A DNA stretch of 64,000 nt. Origin: Botryococcus braunii (lineage: Eukaryota > Chlorophyta > Trebouxiophyceae). Of this stretch, positions 12,881-23,713 are shown in pieces. The DNA lies in the NCBI GenBank assembly GCA_002005505.1, contig KV908382.1:88564-152563 (forward strand). The letters run 5' to 3'. The notes below the pieces were generated by a model, which searched no databases, was not told where the DNA came from, and was given only the letters and a program-made list of their open reading frames with translations. The position numbers were made by a program, and so were the translations under genes. How positions within the stretch are numbered: position 1 is the stretch's first letter; each line of letters opens with the position of its first letter.

Positions 12881-13315
12881 CCTATCTCCCCCTACATCCC
12901 CCTTGCAAGGGGGTTGTCAAAGACAGATTGTAAACCAGAACTTTCCCCGACAGCAACGCTTTGGTACCGATGAAGGTACCAGTATGACCCGTAGTCATAC
13001 TAAAAGAACAATGAAGTAGCCGGCTACTCTGTAACCTGCCTTGCAATTAGGTAATCTAGTGGAAAACTGAATCGAAAAGCCAAGCAGCCAGGTGCACCTG
13101 AATGCCCTTGCTATTGTTGAAGGATGCCCTTGCCATGCCAGTAGCCAGAGAAACCTTGCTCCATGTTTGCACCAAAGAACTGCTTTCCCTGGATAAGGAA
13201 ACCTTCTGACGCTATGAACAGGGGTATCCCTTGGTTCTGATGTACTTTGAAGTTGGTCTCCAGTCGAGATTCTCCACATTTACCCCCAAGGCTCATACCC
13301 AGCACATAAAAGAAA

Positions 13316-13481
<166 letters not shown>

Positions 13482-13560
13482 TTAGAATCTGTGTGTGTGC
13501 ATGCCTGTGTGTATGTGTGTGGTGTGATTCTGCGTGTGTTCGGTGTGTTAAGAAACCAAA

Positions 13561-13775
<215 letters not shown>

Positions 13776-15400
13776 AGAGGTAAATAGGCGTGAGCGCTGG
13801 CGCCCCTGCATGGTAGAACGCAGCAGTTCCTTGTGTAGGAAGCTATGGCCTCGGCTTTTACGCTCATTGTGCAGGCAGGTCTGGCCTCTCTGCTCTGCAC
13901 CTGAGTGACCCGGCTTGGATAATCCCCAAACTGTTGCATGATATAGGTTTTCAGAGTTAGCCCTGCAAGGTGGGCCCTCACCCAGCACAGTTTCTTTTCC
14001 AGGGCACACAAGCAAAGAGACAGGTAGTTCACTGGTATACATATAAACAGAAACAAGTCCGGAAATCTTCTTTGTTGCTTCTAGCCGGCCAGACATGAAA
14101 GCCAAAACAGACTGACGAAACCCAAAGTGACCTACCTGGACGCACCCTTTAGCAGCTCATTGAATCCAACACAACTCATATAAATCATAATCCTTGAAAA
14201 CATTTCTCAAAATAACAACCGTGAAGCAGCTTATCCAAAAACAACACACAGACAACGCGCGGACACTGTGCAAACTAGAACTCAGGTAGTTACCGCTGAG
14301 CTGCTCCCAATCTCCAGCTTCAGATTCTGGAAAATGGTAGAAATAAAGGATACAGTGCACAGCTGCATATTTTCAGCCTCCCGTAGGACATCGAACGGGA
14401 GGCACATAAACAAGTCCGGGACAGGTCGGGGCAGCTGCAGCTACAATTCGCCGTTCCCGTGACACTGTCACGTTACGTGACACACGGGACGTCCAAGACG
14501 GTATTGGTTCAACATTGTTCTGTGAGTTGGACCAACACATAGACCAACATTCCGAAGACAAAATTTGTGTTTGTGGAGCATTTTTGTTTCATGTCTATCA
14601 TTGAACAGCTGACGACGGAGTTGCGTGGGGCGTGCAACCAACGGCTACGTCGCCTGCATTTTGAATTTTTGTGCTCCGGAGTAACTTATGTTTCTCCAAT
14701 CTTGTTGTATTAGTTAATCCATGCTTGGATAAGTTATTAGACTGCTTTTACGAAGGCTCTCGAGGCTGTTTTGGCACGGCAAGAAACGGCTAAGCAGGGA
14801 TGAGGCACGGCTTGCAGAGGTTGGGGCTCGTTTAGGCCTCTGGGCTGGCCAAATGTAAGGTAAGGACAGATAATGTGCCTTTCTACTGTGTTTACTTCAA
14901 TGACCTATTCAAATTACATTGCTTCATTGAGTTGGGGTCCTAGCAGAACTATGCTGCAGCATCACTGTCCAGGTGCTGCAGGCCCTGAGGCATTTCAGCC
15001 TGTGCCTTACGTGTCTATTAGTATGTGGGGGCTTAACTCATAATTCAGATCAGTTTGCACATTGTGTGCTTGTTCACCATGTGTGTTAGCTTCCTTCTTA
15101 AAGAAGGATAGCAATGGGTAGGGGGATTCTTTGTATTGTGGGTTGTCAAGTCTAATACAAGAGAAAGACTTTGGGGCAGGGGGCATACTGTATCAATGCT
15201 TGCAGTAATGCTTCCAAGTCCCGTCGGCCAGCATCACTGCTTCTTAAGCTACAACTTGAGGACAACAGGTTCATTCACCTGCATTGAGTTTCACACAAGC
15301 ACGCACTTGACTCCGAGTATTTGACATGCAGGCCAAATCACTGTGTACACAGGTAGAGAAAACAGCTGCAATGGAGACACATTGTCTGTCACTACGCACT
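13776..15400. other. No gene or known element recognised
   Basis: Only short ORFs without motifs. A small inverted repeat, TCCCGTG / CACGGGA, flanks GTGACACTGTCAC at 14455-14489. GCACT at 15396-15400 is the left target-site base set of the element starting at 15401. Confidence 0.5.
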
Positions 15401-16749
15401 TGTCGTGAACTGGAGTGTGACCGTGTACATTGGTGGCCATCCGATTGATTTAAACTGACAATGTGTGTATTTGGCGTAGCCACAAAGGTGATTAGTAAAC
15501 GACCCTCAATCGGACTTGTACAGCTTTTATTATGGCTCTTATTTGACGTTTCATAAAGTCGTGGAAAAACGGCGCTTGTCTTTACCCTTTTGTACCTGGA
15601 CTGGGGTATTTGTCCCTGATTTAGGTCCTAGGGGCAAAATTGTGTATTCCGGTGATTTCATTCGAAGCAACGGTTGGAATTGAATGTTCGCGGAGACTTT
15701 GGTACTCGGTAGGTGCCATGCAGTTCGGCACGAGGAACTTTGACTTTTAGCCGTCCGCTGATCGATGTGTTGGCAGTGTTTTAGCCGCCCTTGATCATGT
15801 GAGGGCATGTGTTAATACGGCTTGGGAAGCTGTACGTATTACTAGAGGGGAGTGTATATTAGGGGCTCAGCCTCCGGCCCACAAGTAACAGTATAATTCG
15901 GAAAGTTGCGTGTAAAGCATAGCGCCCCAACTCCGTGTCTGTCCGCGGCCCCCGGCGAAATAGGGATGTTGATTGTTTGAACTGTTATTTTAAGTGTATC
16001 TGAAACACATCACTTGCAGTAATATAGTACTTTTTGTGACACCACTGACTTGCCGAGTTAGGCCATTGATCGTCCCGGTGATAACCGTTAATTTGCCTGG
16101 TAACACCCAAATTCCTACTGAATATGAAATAATATTGTCATAATTAACTTGTCAAGTTGAAAGATAAACGTGAGTAGAACAATACCCTTGTTAGTAAGAC
16201 GACAAACTTACACCATACACGGCCTCACAAACCTCACCACGAGATCAAACGCACACCACCATCCGACCCCACAGAGACTTCGAAATAATCATATTCTAGG
16301 TCCTCACAACAGCAGAGAAACATCTGAGCAATAGCCGCGACGTAGCCGTAAGCCGCCTAAACCCTGATCCGGAAGACCCGGATGAACTCCAAGAAAACAC
16401 AATAGGAAGAAAACACACATCCTGGAGAGCAGAAACCTTTTAAGAAAACCGATAGTAATCTAATAACTCTTTAACCACAAGGCCCAGCACGAGTCCAGCC
16501 CCACCAGTCAGAGCCGTGCTAGCCTAACCGCGATCGGAGCCAGCCTCCGGTTATCGTCCGAAAGACCGGTCGCAAGACCGGGAGCAGTCCAGTAAGTCCC
16601 TCCCAAGTGCTAGGTCCCGGGGCCTCACAAACCCGGGTGGCGATCCGACCAATCGATTCGAACCTACATTTATAACCCCGCAGCCCGACTGAATCTCGCT
16701 AACTGACCGACAAATTTTGTGGGGGTACCGTTGGGCACGGAACCCTGTA
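15401..16749 (+). repeat. Left terminal repeat (A1) of element I
   Basis: 1,349 bp starting TGTCGTGAAC and ending CGGAACCCTGTA, directly followed by the primer site. Matches 23714-25055. Confidence 0.9.
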
Positions 16750-16769
16750 TGGCTGCACCGTCCAGGGAG
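16750..16769 (+). other. Putative tRNA primer-binding site of element I
   Basis: TGGCTGCACCGTCCAGGGAG begins at the first base after the terminal repeat. TGG pairs with a tRNA CCA end. Element II has TGGCTTGCCGTCCAGGGAG at the equivalent place, supporting a conserved primer. The tRNA was not identified. Confidence 0.65.
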
Positions 16770-17667
16770 TTTTAGCGCGTAGACTTAGTCATCGCCTGGG
16801 CTCTCCGAATCTGACTCTTCTGCGCAGATTTGCCGTGTTTACTGTACAAAGACGTACCGTATTTCGAATCAGTTGAGCTTTGTCCGCATATAGGACTGGG
16901 TATACCCCTTTAGGAGGGGCTTGATTACATTCAGTTTGTCGCAGGAATTAACAACAAAAGCATCGGCAACGACCGTTTGGAGCGAAACCATCCTTTAGGA
17001 AAGTTCAGTTTAAAGCACCTCATCATCTGTACCGCAGAGTTAGTTGAGACAAAGTAATTGATTGTAGCACTTGATTTCCGTTTGTGTGAATCCTACCAAA
17101 AGTAAAGATCTTAATTTCATAGCCGCGATTGTTTGATTGTTTGTTTATCGAAATCTTTGCAGCCCCAAAGATCGCGGTAGTTTGATACGCATCAGGAAGA
17201 ATATATATTTGATCGATCTAAGAAATTGTAGTAGCAGTTGTTGTAGTATTTAAAGATCATTCACAGTACCTTTGTAAGGATTGCCTTTATCTTCTGGAAG
17301 TCCAAGGTTGGTAGTGAGACCTTGTTTAGGTTGGAGATACTGCAACCTTAGTAATACGATTCGTTAATTTTATAACTGCAGTGAATGTAACAAGCAGAAA
17401 GAAACCTTGTAATACCAGATTTACAATAGACTAGCATTGCACGATTGCAACTGGGTTCACGGGATGCCCCTTTAGGAGGGGTCTGATTACACTCCGTTTG
17501 TTGAACAGGCACCCCTGCAGCCAGCTAAAACAGCAGAATCAGCAATACAGTAAGTAGCAGTACCAGCCATATCTGACATTAATCTGTGTCGTGAACACAC
17601 GAGCGTAATCTCTAATAGTGTGTTAGGCCATCTAGAGCGCAAGGCCTTGTTTGACTAAACAATTAGA
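16770..17667 (+). other. Untranslated leader of element I with repeated hairpin
   Basis: CCCCTTTAGGAGGGG occurs at 16905-16919 and 17467-17481, each followed by a similar TGATTACA..C.GTTTGT segment. Both can fold as CCCCT/AGGGG stem-loops. Their position between primer site and gag fits RNA packaging or dimerisation signals, but that is inference. Confidence 0.5.
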
Positions 17668-20600
17668 ATGGCAGACGTACAAACTCCTGTTCGTTTAGAA
17701 TTTTTCTATGGAAAGCCCACAGAAGACCCTTTTCAGTGGCTTGAGTCCTTTGAGTTGTTTATTGAGATCAACCATATAGTGGGCGATCGAGTTTTACGAT
17801 TTGTCAAACACGCAATGCGTGAAGAAGCATATACCTGGTTTCGTGCAAATCAAGATGACTTTAGTGACTGGGATGAATGCAAGGAGGCTTTTCTCGAAAG
17901 ATTTGGCCTCGATGAGGACACCCTTATGTTGAAATTAGACACATGTGCACAACAATCTAATGAGACTGTTAGGAGTTATGCTGACAGATTCAGGAAAATA
18001 GTGGGTTATTTGCAGAACTCTCTGCCTCCCAGAATGGTAACACAACTATTTGTTAAAGGTCTAGTACCACATCTACGTGAGAGGGTTCAGATGACCTACC
18101 CCGGCAAAGGAGCGTTAGCCGACATTATAAAATTGGCAGCTGATTATGAACAAACATTTGGACACGCGCCTTTAGGGGGCATGTATTCAAGCCAGAACAT
18201 ACAAGTGCCGGCGCGCGAGAGGATGGATCAATGGAATCGCCGCGCCGATGACAATATGGATCAGCGTGCAGCACGCCCGCCGCCGCAGCAAAATCAGAGA
18301 GAGAACAATAGAGACAACAGAAATTGGCAGCGTCAGCGAGACTTCCCGGAGCGACGCAACCAGCAGCCAGCAGCACCGCCTAGGCAGATTGCACCAAACA
18401 ACCCACCAAGGGAGGCACCTGCGCCACCCCCAATTAATGACATTGACACCCTCACAAGGGAGATGGAGAGACTACGAATTCAAATCGCAGAACTACAGCG
18501 ACAGCCCACAGCCAACTTCACCAAGTTTGTGGAGCATGAACAGCAACCGGAGCAACCGCCCCCGGAGCACGCCACAATAATGCATGATGGATTTACGGAT
18601 CCTTTTCCCGTGTATCCTATATATGCCACTAAGAGGCCAGCAGAAAGTCCACCTGAAGCAAACCAACCGCTGCTTCGGCGCCGCCCCAACAATCTGGAGG
18701 ACACCACAGTTGACCCAAGAAACATACCAAGGCCTGCCGCCCCTCGGCCTGCACCAGCTCAGAGACAACCAGTAGAACCTACAACACCAGCAGCACCCCC
18801 TCCTGCACCTGCAAGGGAGCCAGCAGCGCGTCCACACGTGGACCTTGGAGGATTGCCTCCCCTACCTAATGCCGCACGTCCCGCCGCCTACAGGAGACCA
18901 GTGGCCAGCGCACCAGCTACGGCAGAACCCATTCAGCAGATTAAAGGGCTTCCCATGAAGCTCACCGTACAAACCTACCTGAACCACATCAGCGAGGAGG
19001 AGTTCAACAAGTCAATCATGGAGCTAAAGGAGTCCCGTGAGGAATTTCTGCGTAATAGACAGCGAGACCCGCCGCCAGCGAGAGCTACCAATGCGGAAGT
19101 TATCTACGTTTCTGGAGGGACCACCTCAACTAGCAGGACTGACAACGAGGAGTCACCTTCAACGCAAATGCCACAATCAAACCTGCAAAGGAATCCGGTG
19201 AACACCACTGTTGCCACCGTACCTATAATCATTAATGACTTAGTATTTGAGGATGGCATCATCGATACTGGTGCCACAAACACAATGATTTCACATTCAG
19301 CCGCACGACAGTTAAATTTAATTGATCAGATTGAGCCTTCACGTCTTAGATACTCGTGTGCAGATGGGAAAATGTCCACTCCTTGGGGCATTATTCGCAA
19401 GCTCCCTGTAGGAGTTGAGGGCTTAGTAATACCAATTGACGTATTTGTTAGTGGAGCGACTTCTTATGATGTACTTCTTGGAACAGATTGGCTTACTCAG
19501 GCTCACGCCGAGATAAGCTTCGCCAAGCAAGAGATGTCTTTTCGAATAGAACCACAAATTATGGGGAGAGTTCCCATCACTGTCATGCCTGCCAGTAAAA
19601 GCAGCAACCGATATTGCGTCGCGAGAGTCCCAGGAATAGATTTCGATGGTCCCGCGGGTCATCCCGCCGACCCAGGGGTACCTGGGGTACCCGGCCTACC
19701 AGACGAAATTATAAACATTGAGAACGATCTGTCAGAAGAATCCCAGGAAGAAACAGACCTTTATTCCGGGAGTGAGGGAGAAATTCCTAGTACTGAACTC
19801 TCCGAGGAGGAGGAAGAGTATTCGGAGGAGCATGAGGCTTTCTCTTCCGAAAGTGAGATTGAGATTTACAATGCGACAGTAAGCAACGAGGGTCGAGAGC
19901 TTGAGTTAGCAGCCCATCCTTACATGACTGAAGATTGGATGTTGGAAACTAATGTTTTTAGAGAAATTGAAACACAGTGGGGTCCTTTTGACCTCGACGC
20001 ATGTTGTGATCTCCAAGGTCACAACTCTCAGTTACCTTTGTATTGGTCCGCTGAGGACGATTGTTTACAGCAGAGCTGGACCCATTTGAGTATATATTGC
20101 AACCCACCTTTTTCGATAATTGACAGAGTTGTGAATCACTGCCTCGCGTGTTTCACCAGTAGTCCCTTCACCATTAGTGCAGTACTTGTGCTACCATGGT
20201 GGCCTTCTGCCCCTTGGTTTCCTACAGTAATGGAGCAATTTGAGATCATCAAACAATACCCTCCTGGTGTGCAGCTTTTCACGGCCCCGGGAGAGGACCC
20301 TGCAGGTCCGCGACGTCGTTATGGCCCTACCAGATGGCCTGTCATAATTGTTCGTGTCCCCACCTCCCTTAGGAAGGAAGATCCTGGTATGCAGAAGTTG
20401 AGAGAGATAACAAATACTGAAAAGATGAAACAGGACCCCGATCCCATGTTAAAAATCACCACCGGGATGCGAAAATTGGGTCCTAAGAGAGAAGAAGAGA
20501 TTGAGAGATTATTACAGGAGTACAGGGACGTATTTACCCCAGGTATAGTACAGGAAAGAACCACCTTAATGCACCACCGCATAGACACTGGGGATGCGGT

Positions 20601-22128
20601 CCCCATCAAAACACGCCCTTATCGCTTGTCCCGTTCGGAGGATCAGGTGATCGAGGAAGAAGTTCACAAAATGCTAGAGGCTGGAGTGATAGTGCCTTCC
20701 AGCTCTCCTTGGTCTAGTTCGCCTGTGTTAGTAGGCAAGCCGGATGGCTCTGTCCGGTTTTGTATTGACTACCGTCCATTAAATGCAGTTACCCGACGTG
20801 ACAACTACCCCATGCCTAGGATAGACGAGACCCTAGATTCCTTAGGTCAGGGGGTGGAATATTTAAGTAAGATTGATTGCAAGTCAGCCTTTTGGTTGAT
20901 ACCAGTAGCCCCAGAGGACCGTGCAAAGACCGCTTTTACCACCAAAGAAGGTTTATTCGAGTTTGTATCAATGCCGTTCGGCTTGCGTAACGCCCCGGCT
21001 ACGCTTCAGAGATTTGTTAACACTCTATTGCAAGACTTAATAGGCAAGTGTTGTGTCATTTATTTAGATGATTGTTTGGTATACAGCCGCACATTTGAGG
21101 ACCACCTCACTCATTTGAAGTTAGTGCTTGAACGCTTCCGTGCGGTGGGCTTTAGAGCCAACCCAGCCAAGTGTGAGTTATGTTGCAGTGAAGTGTTGTA
21201 CTTAGGATACATTATCACGCCCCAAGGCATAAAGCCCAACCCTTCCAAGGTTGAGGCAGTTCTCAACGCAGCACCGCCAACGAACGTGACCGAAGTCAGG
21301 TCCTTTTTGGGACTTGCAAACTACTACAGGAGATTTCTGCACAACATGGCCGCCATATCTGCCCCATTGACGCGGCTTACGAGAAAGGGGATTGTTTTCA
21401 ACTGGACCACTGACTGCCAAGCCGCTTTTGAAGCCATCAAGGCTATGCTAGTGGATGCGCCGCTTTTACGATACCCCGACTTCAGCAAGAAATTCACCCT
21501 ATACACTGATTGGCAGCCCGGAGCCGCCGCCGCCATTCTGGGCCAGGAGTTCGAGGATGGTGACCATGTGATCGCATACGCCAGCAAAACTTTACAAGGA
21601 GCAGAGCTCAGCTACTCTCCAACGGATGGGGAGCTGCTTGCCATAGTGTGGGCCGTGAAGCTATTCCGCCCCTACCTCTATGGAGTTCAATTTACTATAG
21701 TAACAGACCACAAAGCTTTGAAGTGGTTACTCACTTCACGCAATTTGTCCGGCAAACTAGCACGATACGCCATCGAACTACAAGAATATGACTTTGACAT
21801 CCAGCACCGCTCGGGGACCTTGCATGGGAATGTGGACTGCCTTTCCCGTCTACGCCTAATGCCGCCCCCCGGAGAAGACTACAGTGAAGAGCCGCCGCCG
21901 CCGCCGTTAGAAGAAGAAAATAATGAGGAGAACCACATGCACTGCTGCTACACCATGACCTTTGACAAGGAAAATATGCCGCCTGCTGGAGACACAATGG
22001 ACCTGGACCAACCTTACCCGCCACCCGCGCACGATACCACCCAGCGCGGAGAGATAGTAACTTCACCAACCCTACGACGACCCCGGAGGATGATGCACCC
22101 CCTTCCAGGGACTGCCTTCCGGAGATGA
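17668..22128 (+). CDS. Gypsy Gag-protease-(Dam-like methyltransferase)-RT-RNase H polyprotein
   Basis: 1,486 aa, uninterrupted. Gag-type capsid region about aa 12-150 (FYGKPTEDPFQWLESFELF), with no zinc knuckle seen; Pro/Gln-rich linker to about 440; retropepsin motif DTGATNTM near aa 533; acidic linker. About aa 757-902 resembles phage-type N6-adenine methyltransferases (Dam family): an initial D-W region, PFDLDACCD (about aa 773-781) and the catalytic-type tetrapeptide NPPF (about aa 812). RT follows (FCIDYRPLNAV, MPFGLRNAPAT, YLDD near aa 1132), then RNase H with TDWQPGAA, DGELLAIV and TDHKALKWLL. RT and RNase H are clearly Ty3/gypsy. Integrase is absent from the ORF. A methyltransferase domain is known in DIRS-type elements but there follows RNase H; placement between protease and RT in a gypsy ORF is unusual. 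Methylation activity is inferred, not shown. Confidence 0.9.
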   Translation: MADVQTPVRLEFFYGKPTEDPFQWLESFELFIEINHIVGDRVLRFVKHAMREEAYTWFRANQDDFSDWDECKEAFLERFGLDEDTLMLKLDTCAQQSNETVRSYADRFRKIVGYLQNSLPPRMVTQLFVKGLVPHLRERVQMTYPGKGALADIIKLAADYEQTFGHAPLGGMYSSQNIQVPARERMDQWNRRADDNMDQRAARPPPQQNQRENNRDNRNWQRQRDFPERRNQQPAAPPRQIAPNNPPREAPAPPPINDIDTLTREMERLRIQIAELQRQPTANFTKFVEHEQQPEQPPPEHATIMHDGFTDPFPVYPIYATKRPAESPPEANQPLLRRRPNNLEDTTVDPRNIPRPAAPRPAPAQRQPVEPTTPAAPPPAPAREPAARPHVDLGGLPPLPNAARPAAYRRPVASAPATAEPIQQIKGLPMKLTVQTYLNHISEEEFNKSIMELKESREEFLRNRQRDPPPARATNAEVIYVSGGTTSTSRTDNEESPSTQMPQSNLQRNPVNTTVATVPIIINDLVFEDGIIDTGATNTMISHSAARQLNLIDQIEPSRLRYSCADGKMSTPWGIIRKLPVGVEGLVIPIDVFVSGATSYDVLLGTDWLTQAHAEISFAKQEMSFRIEPQIMGRVPITVMPASKSSNRYCVARVPGIDFDGPAGHPADPGVPGVPGLPDEIINIENDLSEESQEETDLYSGSEGEIPSTELSEEEEEYSEEHEAFSSESEIEIYNATVSNEGRELELAAHPYMTEDWMLETNVFREIETQWGPFDLDACCDLQGHNSQLPLYWSAEDDCLQQSWTHLSIYCNPPFSIIDRVVNHCLACFTSSPFTISAVLVLPWWPSAPWFPTVMEQFEIIKQYPPGVQLFTAPGEDPAGPRRRYGPTRWPVIIVRVPTSLRKEDPGMQKLREITNTEKMKQDPDPMLKITTGMRKLGPKREEEIERLLQEYRDVFTPGIVQERTTLMHHRIDTGDAVPIKTRPYRLSRSEDQVIEEEVHKMLEAGVIVPSSSPWSSSPVLVGKPDGSVRFCIDYRPLNAVTRRDNYPMPRIDETLDSLGQGVEYLSKIDCKSAFWLIPVAPEDRAKTAFTTKEGLFEFVSMPFGLRNAPATLQRFVNTLLQDLIGKCCVIYLDDCLVYSRTFEDHLTHLKLVLERFRAVGFRANPAKCELCCSEVLYLGYIITPQGIKPNPSKVEAVLNAAPPTNVTEVRSFLGLANYYRRFLHNMAAISAPLTRLTRKGIVFNWTTDCQAAFEAIKAMLVDAPLLRYPDFSKKFTLYTDWQPGAAAAILGQEFEDGDHVIAYASKTLQGAELSYSPTDGELLAIVWAVKLFRPYLYGVQFTIVTDHKALKWLLTSRNLSGKLARYAIELQEYDFDIQHRSGTLHGNVDCLSRLRLMPPPGEDYSEEPPPPPLEEENNEENHMHCCYTMTFDKENMPPAGDTMDLDQPYPPPAHDTTQRGEIVTSPTLRRPRRMMHPLPGTAFRR

Positions 22129-22523
22129 GAATTGAATCAACACAGATTTATGACCTGCCGCCGCCTACGGAGACTATATCTGGCCGTTCTGCCGCTATGG
22201 CCAGCCAAGAACCTAAGACTACACCGCGTATGCGTACTGACAGCCCGCCGCTTATGGAAGATGTACCGTGCCAAGCATGCACGGGAAGAGATGATGAGGA
22301 GACCATGCTACTATGTGACCTCTGCAACCACGGATACCACATCGACTGGTTGGAGCCTGCACTGGCCCGGGTACCCAGGGGACCCTGGCTATGCCCTTTA
22401 TGTGACCAGATTGCGGATGCCGTCCCCTCTCGTGACATTGTGGACGATGAAGAAGTACTTGACTACCTAGCCGCCGACAAACGACACCGACCTGGGACAA
22501 GCCGCAAGGATGCTAGCGAATAG
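22125..22523 (+). CDS. PHD-finger protein encoded by element I
   Basis: 132 aa, overlapping the polyprotein stop by 4 bases (ATGA), an arrangement that fits re-initiation or a frameshift. Residues about 47-90 form a PHD-type zinc finger: CQAC, LLCDLC, GYH, then WLCPLC. In a canonical Cys4-His-Cys3 PHD the spacing after His is HxxC; here it reads HIDW, so the sixth zinc ligand is Trp. The rest of the fold signature (acidic residues before LLCD, Pro-x-Gly-x-W before the last CxxC) is kept. PHD fingers usually bind histone H3 tails. In a retroelement this could guide integration or tether complexes to chromatin, as chromodomains do in chromoviruses; that is inference. A separate start codon is used in this call, but fusion to the polyprotein by frameshifting is possible. 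Confidence 0.75.
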   Translation: MRIESTQIYDLPPPTETISGRSAAMASQEPKTTPRMRTDSPPLMEDVPCQACTGRDDEETMLLCDLCNHGYHIDWLEPALARVPRGPWLCPLCDQIADAVPSRDIVDDEEVLDYLAADKRHRPGTSRKDASE

Positions 22524-23688
22524 CACGCCGGGCCCAGAACTACTATTTTGCCGCCAAAGAATTCCCTATTGAATGAAGGACCCGCAACTGGCCACTTGTA
22601 CGAAAGGCCACCAGAGGATTTGGCCCAAGGACAGTACCATGGTACGAGGGCCGACTTGACATTGTTAAGGAGTACTACGACGGCAGCACGCTTGTTACCC
22701 AAAATTCTAAAGGAAAGACTTGGAGGGAATCAATACCCACCGTTGGGAAGTACCATCCCAGCCACCACTAAAAGGACTAAAGGACATAACTAGAAAAGGA
22801 ATAGTATTGCACGCATTGAAAATGTTTAAAGTAAGTTATACCACTACCGGTAGAGTGCTGAAGGTCGCATCCTTCCTATGAAGAAAGACCGTGAATGAGA
22901 AGAAGCTTGCTTCAAAGGACTTGAGCCAAAGCAGTATCTTGAGGGAATGTTGGAGTTTGGAATTGGATGGCATATGTAAGCGAAGAGCAATTCAGCCCCG
23001 CGCATCTATACTCATGGGCCAAGGGTCCCCGATGAACAACGGTGATGCCGCAAAGGCGGTGCATTATGAATCACCTTCCCAACGCGCAGCAATGGACAAC
23101 GATACCTACAAAGTACCTTGCGGCAAGGACGAAGTACAAGGAGCTGTTCAAGGAACAATGAGCAAAGACCAAGCGTGCCGCATGCAGCCGACACAATTGG
23201 AGTCGTTCTACTATCATGGATATCTTAACAAGGAACATGCAATACCTCGGCGCATCCGAGCAATAATCTGGCTGGACCAATTGAATTTGGAGGGTTTGGA
23301 AGCCCAAAGATGGAGAAGGATGTCACACCGGCTCTGGTCCCGAGAAACTTGCTTTTATCAGACATGTACACCTTCCAGGTGGAAGCAATCTGATGCATTC
23401 GAACTCTGGTGGTGTAAAATGGGCATCCCTTGATGACCATAGGCAGTACACTTGATGCAGTACATGTTGTACCTTATTCAGTAAAATATATTAAGTTCAA
23501 TACATTATGATATCACGAAGATATTAGTAAGACCATCCCTTAGAGGAGGAAAGAATTCCTACATGCGTGAGTACAAGACAGAATTGAATACCCGTACTAA
23601 TTGTACCTTATGTCATAGGCATTGTACTTTATGCTCTTTAGTCCTCTCGACAAACACTCTCGAAAGTCGTTCCAGACTTTCTCTCCTT
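22524..23688 (+). other. 3' region of element I, possible decayed coding sequence
   Basis: A 180-aa ORF at 22891-23433 has no motif I recognise. Short frames between 22540 and 22800 look protein-like (Tyr/Trp/Gly rich) but carry stops. An integrase zinc finger (HHCC) or D,D,E core is not visible. This is where an integrase would be expected, so deletion or extreme divergence are both possible. Confidence 0.45.
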
Positions 23689-23713
23689 TAAGGGGGGGAA
23701 AGGATGCCACATA
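23689..23713 (+). other. Polypurine tract and B1 repeat of element I
   Basis: AAGGGGGGGAAAGG precedes the right terminal repeat. AAAGGATGCCAC (23699-23710) plus ATA directly adjoins it. AAGGATGCCAC occurs again immediately after that terminal repeat at 25056. Confidence 0.75.

Noticed and set aside
22891..23433. 180-aa ORF as integrase of element I
   Set aside because: No HHCC finger or D,D,E motif seen; left as unknown.
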